DNA of 64,000 nt from Candidatus Helarchaeota archaeon. Lineage in GTDB: Archaea; Asgardarchaeota; Lokiarchaeia; Helarchaeales; RDOG01. The stretch covers positions 124,001 through 188,000 of the forward strand of contig JAHPZH010000004.1 in NCBI GenBank assembly GCA_019058315.1. Direction: 5' to 3'. A program made the translations under genes and the position numbers. Under the pieces are notes generated by a model. That model did not search any database, was not told the DNA's origin, and worked only from the letters and a program-made list of their open reading frames with translations. Positions 52,701 through 60,737 of the stretch are shown here, in pieces (within the stretch, counting starts at the first letter, position 1; each line of letters begins with the position of its first letter).

Positions 52701-54609
52701 CTCCGCTTATGGAAATGAAACTGTCTTTTTTACAGTAAATAATACAGGATCAACTGCTGTTACTATTGATAAAGTCTATTTAGGTGTTCCATATTTCAAT
52801 TACTATACATCTCCTAGTATAGGCGATGGTTATGTATTAAATAGAGGAGAAATTCAAAATTTTTCTGTTAAATGGTATCCAGAACACGAAAAATTGAATT
52901 TAAATGCTTCAGAGACATTATTTTTAAATATCACTACAGATGAGACGCTTGATATAGAAGCTACAAACTATGAATTTATAACAATCGCACAACCACCTGG
53001 ATATGCCGTAAATATTACTGATGAAGCATATTCAAATGAGACACTTTATGTAAATGTAAAAAATATAGGTAATTATACAATTGAAGTAAGCGATTTTTAT
53101 ACCGATAACATTCCAACAACTGATTTTATACCACTTAATAGTACTAATAATATGTTAGATCCTGGAGATACTACTCGATTTCGAGTACATACCACATATA
53201 ATCTAAATTATACTGACGAACCAGAAGTAGGTGTTAGGACTTTCGAAGGAGCAGAAAGTGGAATAACTGTATTTGTAAACTATAGCGGTAATGTAAATAT
53301 CATTGATGCTGAAGCGGATATTGCAGGTTTTGCAATAGTTAATGTCAACAACACTGGAAATTCGCAATTAATTATAAAAGACTTTAGAATTATTACACCA
53401 ACAGAATATATCATAGAACCTGAAGACTTTTCACCCAACGATGCAGCTGGAATTATTTTGAATCCCTCGGAAAATCAGACTTATAATTTGACTTTACCAT
53501 CAGAAATTGCAGAAGCTACTAGCTTGCGTCTATTAATTAATGTTACAACTTGGGAAGGAGCTTATAATTTAGAGAATCTAACTTGGAACGTTGGAATTCA
53601 AGTAGAAAACGTATATGTCATCGATAATGGAACTATTAAACTAAATGTAACAAATATTGGACGTAATAATGTAACAATTTATCAAATGAAAGTAAACCAA
53701 ACCGAAACCTATTGGGCGAATATTACTACAAATATGACTATAACTCCTGCAGGTGCATTTCTTGAAGTAGGTCAAAGTAAGATAATAAATGTGACTTATA
53801 ATAACATGAATTTTAGTAATTATGTATTGCTAAATGTTTCAGCAAATTATACGTCAGATGAATCTGATTTAGTCTATGCCTCACCCCTAACAGAGAATGG
53901 ATATTTATTTGTACTTTCACAGACTGAAAATCTTACGATTTTAAAAGATTTCCCCTATTCATTAGTTGTTGATAATGGCACATTTGATACTAAAACTGCA
54001 AATGATACGATTAAAATAACAGTAATGAATACAGGTGCTCAAAATATTACTATTGATACGTTTGATTTATATAATAGTAGTTCATGGCTAGGATTTGGTT
54101 TTACAGATTTATTGGGAGTTTTAAGTAATAAAAACTATACATTAGAACCTTATGATTCTGTTACCTTTGTTAATACTACTATTAATAATAAAAATAAAAC
54201 TAGCTATATTGAACTTAATGCCACTAATATATTACCTATTCGAATAAATACTACAAACAATGTAGTAGATTCATTTAACTTTACAATAGTCTATAATGAA
54301 GCAAATATCACAATCCAACCATGGCCTTTAACATATGCGGATGCAAATAATGAAAAAATCAATGCGACTATTACAAATTATGGAGATAGTATATTAACTT
54401 TAACAAGAATAGAAGTTAATGATGATGCACAAGATACAGTAAACGAGACTGATTTTGTAGACTTACCTCGCACTTTATTACCTGGGCAGACTAGAATTTA
54501 TATGTTGACTCCTCAAGGTGGTATTTCTAATGGAACTACATATACTATAGAAGTATATACAAATGATCCTTTCACAAATACATTAAGAGACATTATAGGA
54601 CTTGAATGA
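49738..54609 (+). CDS. aglB: AglB/STT3 oligosaccharyltransferase with long repeat tail
   Basis: 1623 residues. The catalytic subunit moves a lipid-linked glycan to Asn in N-x-S/T sequons outside the membrane. Residues 1-500 hold about 13 membrane helices. The first acidic motif is in LKAFDPYIQYT (about 56-66), and a second acidic pair is in GFFDNETVG. The catalytic signature SWWDYGYW lies at 532-539, followed by NADNGTINATQIA. From about residue 755 to the end come roughly eight beta-sandwich-like repeats of 100-120 residues, each with a core like GNETVFFTVNNTGSTAVTI. AglB proteins are usually about 600-1000 residues. TTG start with AGGAAG upstream. Confidence 0.95.
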   Translation: MGKTTRKVKNVFKSVFHRPTVHVGKENILLGILLICIVILAFMVRIFPILYSYPILKAFDPYIQYTITQYIVENGYLSLFTWINQQAWYPIGYRMYKFLPGTPYMAATLYHILHFFGVNTTLWETVIIFPAVMGTASTVLMFFLGDVVGNRKTGLLASFLLALSPAYLQRTVAGFFDNETVGIFFIIWVLFFFVRALKNDSLISALISGLGLGALMCSWGAYTYIIDLLPLTALLLILMKKYSRRLLINYSITIGVGIFIGTRFPVNTISIFYDITILIPLGMVGLLFLCEIYQRWKNSQAIMTLQANWRKILGYFLGGIIVLLGLLWLTDTLNAFLKLMEGLPFVGIGGRNLAVLNPLSAAFITQSVGEHLPSPWSVYYYNLHILLIILPIGFFFLFKRLREEDLLIILFGITTLYFSGSFIRLLLILAPSASLISAFGLTSLLKPFSQIFRKKYVLVRRRKRYANLINRQSSVGVFALVGFLLILYSIHGIYTSGYQLSGSAMQPAGLHDWEETWSWMRSSLPPGTVVCSWWDYGYWITKAGNQTSNADNGTINATQIALIGRMFMANDELESIKILKMLGSDYVLVHWGYYTGIGGDEGKWVWMLKIGYENPILNLITYPLIIWDYYNEETGLPNGTFFQSTIWKMLTCGELFFPDTDAYSEIQQNYLYSTFHYRMHTNVDARGKLWKDRFPFDDPANNFKEVGGFDHQAYEIRYNGLDAPIAGLRYFDVAFFSTNHLVKVYKINYELAALQAKINDISLYNNGISTLKLENTGETPFKVTSIKIGNNEITTGNITLLSGPDTDNVSIGDELLIRTVGEPLPVNSTQTIQITIEDLSDPTLTNPHIYASKKVEEPPTYNMTIIPNQTVIYSNETAFITVKNTNSSLIKIDEITFDEIINGTVSDSVTFESGEFTYMNGSSPIVINGNETTKIMINSTYMTAPGKFVNLAPNSLYNITVRAKYENLTRVIQKSVISNTSCLTLLNASAYGNETVFFTVNNTGSTAVTIDKVYLGVPYFNYYTSPSIGDGYVLNRGEIQNFSVKWYPEHEKLNLNASETLFLNITTDETLDIEATNYEFITIAQPPGYAVNITDEAYSNETLYVNVKNIGNYTIEVSDFYTDNIPTTDFIPLNSTNNMLDPGDTTRFRVHTTYNLNYTDEPEVGVRTFEGAESGITVFVNYSGNVNIIDAEADIAGFAIVNVNNTGNSQLIIKDFRIITPTEYIIEPEDFSPNDAAGIILNPSENQTYNLTLPSEIAEATSLRLLINVTTWEGAYNLENLTWNVGIQVENVYVIDNGTIKLNVTNIGRNNVTIYQMKVNQTETYWANITTNMTITPAGAFLEVGQSKIINVTYNNMNFSNYVLLNVSANYTSDESDLVYASPLTENGYLFVLSQTENLTILKDFPYSLVVDNGTFDTKTANDTIKITVMNTGAQNITIDTFDLYNSSSWLGFGFTDLLGVLSNKNYTLEPYDSVTFVNTTINNKNKTSYIELNATNILPIRINTTNNVVDSFNFTIVYNEANITIQPWPLTYADANNEKINATITNYGDSILTLTRIEVNDDAQDTVNETDFVDLPRTLLPGQTRIYMLTPQGGISNGTTYTIEVYTNDPFTNTLRDIIGLE

Positions 54610-54655
54610 GATTTTTTTAATACTATAATCTACTAAAATTTATTTTTTTTTAAAA
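54610..54655 (+). terminator. Poly-T tracts after aglB
   Basis: Directly after the aglB stop come T7 (54612-54618) and T9 (54643-54651) on the plus strand. Archaeal RNA polymerase terminates at such U-tracts without a hairpin. They lie between two convergent genes, as expected. Confidence 0.45.
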
Positions 54656-54692
54656 GTCCATTTAAGAACTAGATATTAATTATACAAGGAAG

Positions 54693-55547
54693 TTAGGCAA
54701 GTGCCTTTTTAGAAAAACTTCCTTCTCCACCAGAACTTTTTATTGAGTCTAACGCAACTTGAGCGGCAGCATTTAAATTTTTTTCAGCAATTTTATAGGT
54801 TTTTGCTCTTATTTCAACACGATATTTTGGTGTTCCATCCAAGAATATATCAATTTCGGTATTGGGTTCGGTGGGAATTTCTAGAGCCTTAATAAGTGCA
54901 TTTTTTATCTTTTCAACACCATCTGAATCATAGGATCGGAGCTCTAAGATTCCAGCAACTTTCACTAAAGGAGTTTCAACTTGAGTTTTTGCTAATTTTA
55001 ATATAATTGGTAGCCAATCTTCTGAAATCTTTAAGTTATCTAAAGTAGACTCTCCTTTCGCTTTAATTTCTTCAAATCCACTAAAAACACTTGTAAATTT
55101 TTTTTCAAGAATCACTCCAAATTCATTATATGCATCTTCTATGGTTTTAGCTTCACCAGTCTTTGAATATTCTTCAGCAGCCATTTTTAATAGAATTTCA
55201 GCTTTTTGGGTACGTTTCCATGATTGAATTTTCTCTTTTTTATCTTGTTGAGAGACCCGACGAAGTGATAAATCAATATGACCTTTATGAGTATTTACTC
55301 TAAGAACTCTAGCGACTACTTTTTGCTTTTCCCGAACAAATCTCCTGATATTCCGTATCCAACTACTTGAAATTTCGCTGATATGAATTAGTCCCTCTTT
55401 TCCTGAATATTCATCTAATGATACATAAGCCCCATGTCTTTCAACGCGAGCAACGGTTCCTACAACAAGATCATTTACGCTAGGCCACTCTTTTTTCCAA
55501 AAACTAGGTTGTTTAACCACTTTTTTTCCTTTCGGCAAATAACTCAC
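54693..55547 (-). CDS. eif2a: Translation initiation factor aIF2 alpha
   Basis: 284 residues. Part of the heterotrimer that brings initiator Met-tRNA to the ribosome. The S1 OB domain (about 25-100) reads VVGTVARVERHGAYVSLDEY, GLIHISEISSSWIRNIRRFV and KGHIDLSLRRV. A helical domain (about 105-190) and an alpha/beta C-terminal domain (about 195-275, KYRVEIRAKTYKIAEK) follow. The loop carrying the regulatory serine in eukaryotes is here EISSSWIRNI; whether it is phosphorylated is unknown. GTG start, 6 bp after eS27. Last gene of the cluster; Nop10, which often follows in archaea, is absent. Confidence 0.96.
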   Translation of the reverse strand: MSYLPKGKKVVKQPSFWKKEWPSVNDLVVGTVARVERHGAYVSLDEYSGKEGLIHISEISSSWIRNIRRFVREKQKVVARVLRVNTHKGHIDLSLRRVSQQDKKEKIQSWKRTQKAEILLKMAAEEYSKTGEAKTIEDAYNEFGVILEKKFTSVFSGFEEIKAKGESTLDNLKISEDWLPIILKLAKTQVETPLVKVAGILELRSYDSDGVEKIKNALIKALEIPTEPNTEIDIFLDGTPKYRVEIRAKTYKIAEKNLNAAAQVALDSIKSSGGEGSFSKKALA

Positions 55548-55553
55548 AAAAAA

Positions 55554-55751
55554 TTATGTTAATACAGAAATTATCTGAGTTTTTATTTTAGCTTTACTTC
55601 CTCGGGGTTGGGTTAACACTTTATCGCATACTAGACACCGCACAATAGTGCTTGCACACCCAAAAATGATTTGTTCGGTTCCACAATCCAAACACTTTAC
55701 TCTTAAAAACCGACTTTTAGGTTGAGGAACGATTTGTTCAAATTTTTCCAT
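55554..55751 (-). CDS. rps27e: Small-subunit ribosomal protein eS27
   Basis: 65 residues, the usual archaeal length. A zinc ribbon is formed by KCLDCGTEQIIFG and RCLVCDKVL (Cys pairs at about 20/23 and 39/42). The N-terminus contains PQPKSRFLRVKC, typical of eS27. It lies between eL42 (33 bp upstream) and aIF2 alpha (6 bp downstream), the conserved archaeal order eL42-eS27-aIF2 alpha. Confidence 0.96.
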   Translation of the reverse strand: MEKFEQIVPQPKSRFLRVKCLDCGTEQIIFGCASTIVRCLVCDKVLTQPRGSKAKIKTQIISVLT

Positions 55752-55784
55752 AAAAACTTACACCAATATAAATTTTAAAATAAA

Positions 55785-56060
55785 TTAAATAAATTCCAAA
55801 CGTTTTAAGCGTACACTTCTCATGTATCTCATTCGACCGCATTCTTTACATTTGATTCTAGGAGTTAATTTTTTAGTATTTTTAGCAAAACGCTGTTGAA
55901 TCGGTTTGGGCTGGCCACCATAACCTTTTTTCTTTCTTTCATATCTTCTTGCCCCTTGCGTCATGTTACTATCTCTACTTTTCTTATACAAACTAACCGA
56001 ATGCACTGTATATTTATTACAACGGGGACAGTATTTATTTAATTCTTTTTTCATCTTCAT
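55785..56060 (-). CDS. rpl44e: Large-subunit ribosomal protein eL42 (L44e)
   Basis: 91 residues, very basic, with CPRCNKYTVH at about 11-20 and CKECGRMRYMRS at about 72-83 forming the zinc site. The block GYGGQPKPIQQRF carries the conserved GGQ-like loop of eL42, near the E-site of the ribosome. The start is ATG at 56060; an ATG two codons later is possible. It is the first translation gene of the cluster after Gins51. Confidence 0.96.
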   Translation of the reverse strand: MKMKKELNKYCPRCNKYTVHSVSLYKKSRDSNMTQGARRYERKKKGYGGQPKPIQQRFAKNTKKLTPRIKCKECGRMRYMRSVRLKRLEFI

Positions 56061-56162
56061 TATTAATTACCGATCTTTAAAATGAAAGTTGAAAATATTT
56101 CTTATACATTTAAACTTCTTTTTACTTTTTAAAAATTGGCTTTTATAATATTCTTTGGAATT

Positions 56163-56732
56163 TCAATTAGTCTTTTTGAGAAAATCTTTATTAATTGATA
56201 TTTCTACGGCGTATTCATGTCTTATTAAAGATTCTGCATTTTTTCTTGGAAGGATAGTTAAATCTTCCGGTTTGAATGGACCATATGTTTTTAAATCGGC
56301 ACCTACGATTGCGTTCATTTCTTTCAATATTCTAACAGGTATATATTGATGAAAAAAAACATTATAATTCTCTGATTTACTTCCTTGCGCCGATGATACA
56401 AATAGATCTAAACATTTTTTTACTGATTCTAGTGTTGTCTCATAAAGTCTACGCTCATCAGAAGTTAAAAAACTGATTTTTACTTTTTTTTCCATCTTAA
56501 TTGCTTTAAATAATTTGGTAATTCTTAATTCGAATAAATCTTTCAACATAAAATCAATATTATCTAATTCTTCTTTAATAAGTAATTTAATGACTCTATC
56601 CTCAGATTTATTTTCTAACTCTTTTCTAGCTTGCACATATCTCCTAACTTTTTCTAATATTTGGTCGTCTAATTTTTGAACTTCTTCTAAATGATTTTCG
56701 TCATGCCAAATCTTGTATAAAGATGAATACAT
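56163..56732 (-). CDS. gins51: GINS complex subunit Gins51 (Sld5/Psf1 type)
   Basis: 189 residues. GINS links the MCM helicase with primase and polymerase. The N-terminal helical A domain (about 1-120, with IKEELDNIDFMLKDLFELRI) is followed by a small beta-rich B domain at the C-terminus (VRILKEMNAIVGADLKTYGP, then FKPEDLTILPRKNAESLI, about 132-175). This A-B order is that of Sld5/Psf1, called Gins51 or Gins15 in archaea. It lies between priS and eL42 on the minus strand. A Gins23 partner is not in the window. Confidence 0.88.
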   Translation of the reverse strand: MYSSLYKIWHDENHLEEVQKLDDQILEKVRRYVQARKELENKSEDRVIKLLIKEELDNIDFMLKDLFELRITKLFKAIKMEKKVKISFLTSDERRLYETTLESVKKCLDLFVSSAQGSKSENYNVFFHQYIPVRILKEMNAIVGADLKTYGPFKPEDLTILPRKNAESLIRHEYAVEISINKDFLKKTN

Positions 56733-56845
56733 AGGACGACCTTATTTGTATTTGTATATTATTATTTCCAACCTTTGTGTTTAATTATTCATTATCCCGG
56801 TATTTTTTATTTTTTGTTAGTATGATTTAATTAAAATAATTAATC

Positions 56846-58078
56846 TTAAGGTAAAGATGCGACACTCTTGCATAAAGCATAAATACCTGCAGCCAAAGAT
56901 AATTCTTCTTTTTCTCCCTCAGAATAAGGACCGTATAACGTATCTCCAAAACGAAATTCTGGACATTTTCTCATAATTAATTCAATCTCACCCTTAAATA
57001 CAATAGCGTCCTTTAAAGGATCGTAAGCTCTAAATTTTTCTATCGGTATTGGCTCTGCTTTAAGACCAGTTTTTCCATGGAGCGAATTATCGAGCCTAAT
57101 TAATCGATGAACATCTATTGAAACAGGAATGTCTAATTTTGGACTATATTTTTTAATTGCCAAATTTAATAATTCCTGCCAATGATCCAAAGAAATACCT
57201 GGTACAATATTCCAATTAGAAGGTACTTTAGTCAAATTTTCTAAAATTAGAGGTTTTTTTTCAATAATCTTTTTCTTTAAAGGAGTTGAAAGTGTTTTAA
57301 AAAGCTTCATATTTTCATAATTTAACTGTTCAATAAATTTAAATGCATAGTTAGTTATTCTTCCTCTCCAACCTTTATCATTTAAATTTGGTCCGAATAC
57401 AATTTTTTTTCTTCCCTCATATAAACCAAGGACTTTAAAATCAATTCCATTCCCAGTTAAATAATCAACTAATTCCCTACGGGCATCTTGCCCTAAATTC
57501 AAGAATTCTTCTGATTGAATTCTAATATGATATCCTCGATGTCCACTAAATTTTATTTTTATTTCATTTGGGTTTATATTTAAATCTGGAATTAGGAATT
57601 CTTCAAAAATTTTTAAAGTTTCATTTTTAGCTAATTCTAAACATGTATCACATACCCAAGTATTTTGATTAAATGTCGTATTTCCACATTTACAAGTTTT
57701 AGGTGGAGGACCCTTTCCAGAAAAGCCACATTTTTTGCAATTAAAAGAATCATGTTCCCATTTGCATTTTGAAGGCAAATGATCTGCATCAATATCTGCT
57801 ATGAAATCACAACCAACCCAATATTTCTGGTTCATTTTTAAAGCTTCAGGGATCTCATAATATGCAGCAGAAAAATATACATGCTTTGGACCATTATTCA
57901 ATAATTTTTGAGTTAATTCTTTAAAATCTTTAAAACTTTTATGTCTTTGAAAAGTAGGATTATCCCAAAATAGAAAACCAAACTCACGTTGGTCTATTTT
58001 CAAGTTTAAATCTAATTTTTTAAATTGATTTTTATAATATTCTTGAAACATACGTTTAAGGAATTTTTCTTTTTCCAT
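56846..58078 (-). CDS. priS: DNA primase small catalytic subunit PriS
   Basis: 410 residues. The catalytic subunit of the archaeo-eukaryotic primase. The metal-binding catalytic motif FIADIDADHL places aspartates at 95 and 97. A zinc-binding insertion (about 110-140) has CKKCG, CKCG and CDTC pairs. IKFSGHRGYHIRI (about 180-192) is the conserved SGxxGxH nucleotide site, and LIRLDNSLHGKTGLKAEP (about 345) is another primase block. ATG start, 45 bp after priL. All catalytic elements are present. Confidence 0.96.
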   Translation of the reverse strand: MEKEKFLKRMFQEYYKNQFKKLDLNLKIDQREFGFLFWDNPTFQRHKSFKDFKELTQKLLNNGPKHVYFSAAYYEIPEALKMNQKYWVGCDFIADIDADHLPSKCKWEHDSFNCKKCGFSGKGPPPKTCKCGNTTFNQNTWVCDTCLELAKNETLKIFEEFLIPDLNINPNEIKIKFSGHRGYHIRIQSEEFLNLGQDARRELVDYLTGNGIDFKVLGLYEGRKKIVFGPNLNDKGWRGRITNYAFKFIEQLNYENMKLFKTLSTPLKKKIIEKKPLILENLTKVPSNWNIVPGISLDHWQELLNLAIKKYSPKLDIPVSIDVHRLIRLDNSLHGKTGLKAEPIPIEKFRAYDPLKDAIVFKGEIELIMRKCPEFRFGDTLYGPYSEGEKEELSLAAGIYALCKSVASLP

Positions 58079-58123
58079 TACTCATCCTCAAAGTTGTTTA
58101 TTCTATTAAAAAATAAATTAACT

Positions 58124-59233
58124 TCAATAGAAGTGTCTTTCATGTTTTTTCTTTGAAATAATTAACAAAGGAAAAGCTAAAATTCTGGGAATAATTACAT
58201 TTTGTATTTTCCAATTTTTTCTTTGAAAATATTCCATTGGGTGTTTTATTTTTTTTGTATGGCACCAAAAATCTTCTTCTTCCTTACATAATCCATAAGT
58301 CTTTATTTTTGGACAACCATAGGAAGAATATTTTGTTCCGCTTCCCCGTTCTCCAGCTGCGTGTTCAACATAATAAGTAGTTCTCCCCTCATTAAAATCC
58401 GGTTGAGTTCTGAATAAATCAACAATTTCTTCAATAGGTTTTTCTGTATTAAGGAGAAAAAATATAAAAACTAACCTTGAGGTATGATCTAAATTTACAC
58501 CTTTTTTTAATTCTGTTAAAATACCTGTTATACAAGGCGGATAAGTTTCTTTACTAGTTATTAATTTTCCTTTTAACCCCGATTGGATTTTTGATTCATA
58601 TTTTTGTGCAAATTGTTTTAAATTTTCTACTTTATCTTCTAAAAAAGTGGGAATTTTCGGGAGTTCTTTTTTCTTAATAGGCCTCTTAATAATATCTTGC
58701 TTAACTTTTTCTGAAATAAGCCTTACAATTTCTTGTTTCTTTAAATAGACCCAACCTGATTCAATCCTTCGATTTATTAATTTCCAAATAGAATCCCTAA
58801 GATTTGGTGCCACTGAGAGATAATTGTTAAATTTAATTCTACAGTCATATTGAATATTTAAATCTAAATCATCAACAGATAATTTCCAATCAAAGGTATT
58901 TATAGCAATATTACTTATTAAATTGAAGTTTTCCTTGGATAATAATTTTGAAGTCCTTTTAGATACGACATCTGCGAATTTATAGCGTAAAAAGTCGTTA
59001 TTGATAAGCTCAATTAACATTTTACTAATTGGATAGACTAAAACTTCTTCATTTTGATAGAGTTCTTTCTCGTTATATTCTCCTTTATCCAATATCATCT
59101 CGATATTTTCAACTGCTGTATTTAAAACATCCGGGTGTTGTTCTGATAAAGAAAATATATCTATTTCAAGGTTTTTGAGATTTTCAATTGCTTCCTTTGT
59201 AAAAGGATACTTTTTGAAGTATGAAATAGACAT
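58124..59233 (-). CDS. priL: DNA primase large subunit PriL
   Basis: 369 residues. The regulatory subunit, with an N-terminal helical domain (about 1-200) and a C-terminal Fe-S domain. Cluster cysteines can be picked out in YPPCITGIL, SSYGCPKIKTYGLC and EDFWCHTKKIKHPMEYF (about 240-345), the spacing expected for the 4Fe-4S cluster of PriL/PRIM2. It sits between PCNA and PriS in the replication cluster, 45 bp before priS. Length is typical of archaeal PriL. Confidence 0.92.
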   Translation of the reverse strand: MSISYFKKYPFTKEAIENLKNLEIDIFSLSEQHPDVLNTAVENIEMILDKGEYNEKELYQNEEVLVYPISKMLIELINNDFLRYKFADVVSKRTSKLLSKENFNLISNIAINTFDWKLSVDDLDLNIQYDCRIKFNNYLSVAPNLRDSIWKLINRRIESGWVYLKKQEIVRLISEKVKQDIIKRPIKKKELPKIPTFLEDKVENLKQFAQKYESKIQSGLKGKLITSKETYPPCITGILTELKKGVNLDHTSRLVFIFFLLNTEKPIEEIVDLFRTQPDFNEGRTTYYVEHAAGERGSGTKYSSYGCPKIKTYGLCKEEEDFWCHTKKIKHPMEYFQRKNWKIQNVIIPRILAFPLLIISKKKHERHFY

Positions 59234-59319
59234 TTTCTCTCAATAAATTCATTTAAAATTTACAAATTTAAAGAACTATAGTGTCAATGACAATTGAAAA
59301 CTAAATGAAAAAAAAGGAT

Positions 59320-60138
59320 TTACATATCTTCTTCTGTGATTTCTTCTTCGATTTCTTCTTCAAATTCTTCTTCTTCCTCTTCCACCCTTGGAGCTAGAAA
59401 ATATTTTATAAAACCGTTTGCCTCTCCTATTTTTTTAAGTTTAAATAGCATTTGCATTGGCATTTCAGAGGAATATTCTAAAATAAGATTATCAGTAACG
59501 CTACCCACTTTTATTATACTTGTTAGATAGGATAAAGGATAGAGCGAACTAGAGCTTTCTTTTACTTCTAAAGTTAATGCTTCCCTTTCTCCAGGAATAT
59601 CTACTTCTACTTCTCCATTATCTCCTTTTGCAAAAATTGTAAATTTCTTTGTATCTGTGTCTAATTTTACATGATCACTAAATAATTCAGCGTCTTTTAT
59701 CGCTTCAGATAATAAATTTGGGTCATCTAAAATAATCTTCGCATTAAATTGCATTTTTGGAGATGGATATTCTTCTTCTTCTATATCTATTAAATTAAGA
59801 GAGAACGTTCTGGTAGATTTCCCTTTGAATTTCAGTTGTAATTTATTTCCTTTCTCAGTTAATTTCAAAGTTAATTCATCAGAACTTCCTACACGTTTCA
59901 ATAATTTATTTAGATTTGATATATTAACTCCAATTTTAACTTTACTATCACATTCATATTTGTCAAATACATCTTTTGGAAGAAAAAAATCAACCATTGA
60001 AACATGTGAAGGGTCCATAGCAATGATACCGAACCCATCTGGTTTCGCCATAAAATTTGCGGCTTCATCTATAATAGAAGTGAGCACATCTATTATACTT
60101 TTCAGAATCCCAACTTCTTTTAATATACATTCAAACAT
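59320..60138 (-). CDS. pcn: Sliding clamp PCNA with acidic tail
   Basis: 272 residues. The trimeric clamp tethering polymerases and ligase. The fold covers about residues 1-250: MFECILKEVGILKSIIDVL, GFGIIAMDPSHVSMVDFFL, a central interdomain loop near residue 120 (LIDIEEEEYPSPK) and the C-terminal YFLAPRVEEE that binds PIP-box partners. Beyond this normal end is an extra tail of about 20 residues, almost all Glu and Asp (EEFEEEIEEEITEEDM). Most archaeal PCNAs stop at about 245-250. Operon with PriL and the small OB protein. It is the only PCNA in the window. Confidence 0.95.
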   Translation of the reverse strand: MFECILKEVGILKSIIDVLTSIIDEAANFMAKPDGFGIIAMDPSHVSMVDFFLPKDVFDKYECDSKVKIGVNISNLNKLLKRVGSSDELTLKLTEKGNKLQLKFKGKSTRTFSLNLIDIEEEEYPSPKMQFNAKIILDDPNLLSEAIKDAELFSDHVKLDTDTKKFTIFAKGDNGEVEVDIPGEREALTLEVKESSSSLYPLSYLTSIIKVGSVTDNLILEYSSEMPMQMLFKLKKIGEANGFIKYFLAPRVEEEEEEFEEEIEEEITEEDM

Positions 60139-60249
60139 TTCTATCGCCTTATTTTATATAATTTCTATTAATTATGTGATTTAATTAATATTTTTTATCA
60201 TAAAACTACTAATCAATCAAAGAATTGTTTCATAATATAGCTATTCTTT

Positions 60250-60570
60250 TTAATTTGTAGATGATTTTCTTTTAATTTCAAGGACTTTTTGGTATAAATC
60301 TATGTTTAACTTATCCATGGGTTGTACGATCTCTGCATCAATTAAGAATTTATTATCAGCTTGTTTAGATACTTGACCAATAATTCTATACCTTTTTCTT
60401 TCTTCTAAAGGATATTCTATTTTAACAGTAATCACACCTGTCCCATCGTCGATTTTAGCAAATTCTGGAGTAGAACTGATGTTAACACCTAGAATTCGAA
60501 CCTTTTTATCATTTTCATTTATTTCATTTATTTTTTTTTCTATTGCTACTTGACGTCTTGGAGATTGCAT
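60250..60570 (-). CDS. Small OB-fold protein, RPA2/RPA3-like
   Basis: 106 residues forming one OB fold: KVRILGVNISSTPEFAKIDD (strands 1-2, about 22-41), GTGVITVKIEYP, RYRIIGQVSKQADNKFLIDA (strand 4-5), with a short C-terminal helix (IDLYQKVLEIKRK). The layout resembles RPA32/RPA14-type single-OB subunits. It heads the replication cluster, 111 bp before PCNA. It could be a partner of the large RPA at 12.4 kb or a CST/RMI-type factor; sequence alone does not decide. ATG start. Confidence 0.7.
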   Translation of the reverse strand: MQSPRRQVAIEKKINEINENDKKVRILGVNISSTPEFAKIDDGTGVITVKIEYPLEERKRYRIIGQVSKQADNKFLIDAEIVQPMDKLNIDLYQKVLEIKRKSSTN

Positions 60571-60737
60571 TTGAAATCACTATTATTTATCAAAAAGCTT
60601 TTTATTACTTTTTTTAAGAGAAGCTTTCATAAATTAGATAAACATTTTAATATTTAAAACACCATAAAATTAAAATTAAATTAAAAAACGCTGCATTTTA
60701 CCTTAATATTCATAAGTTAAAATAAGATTTGATTTTA

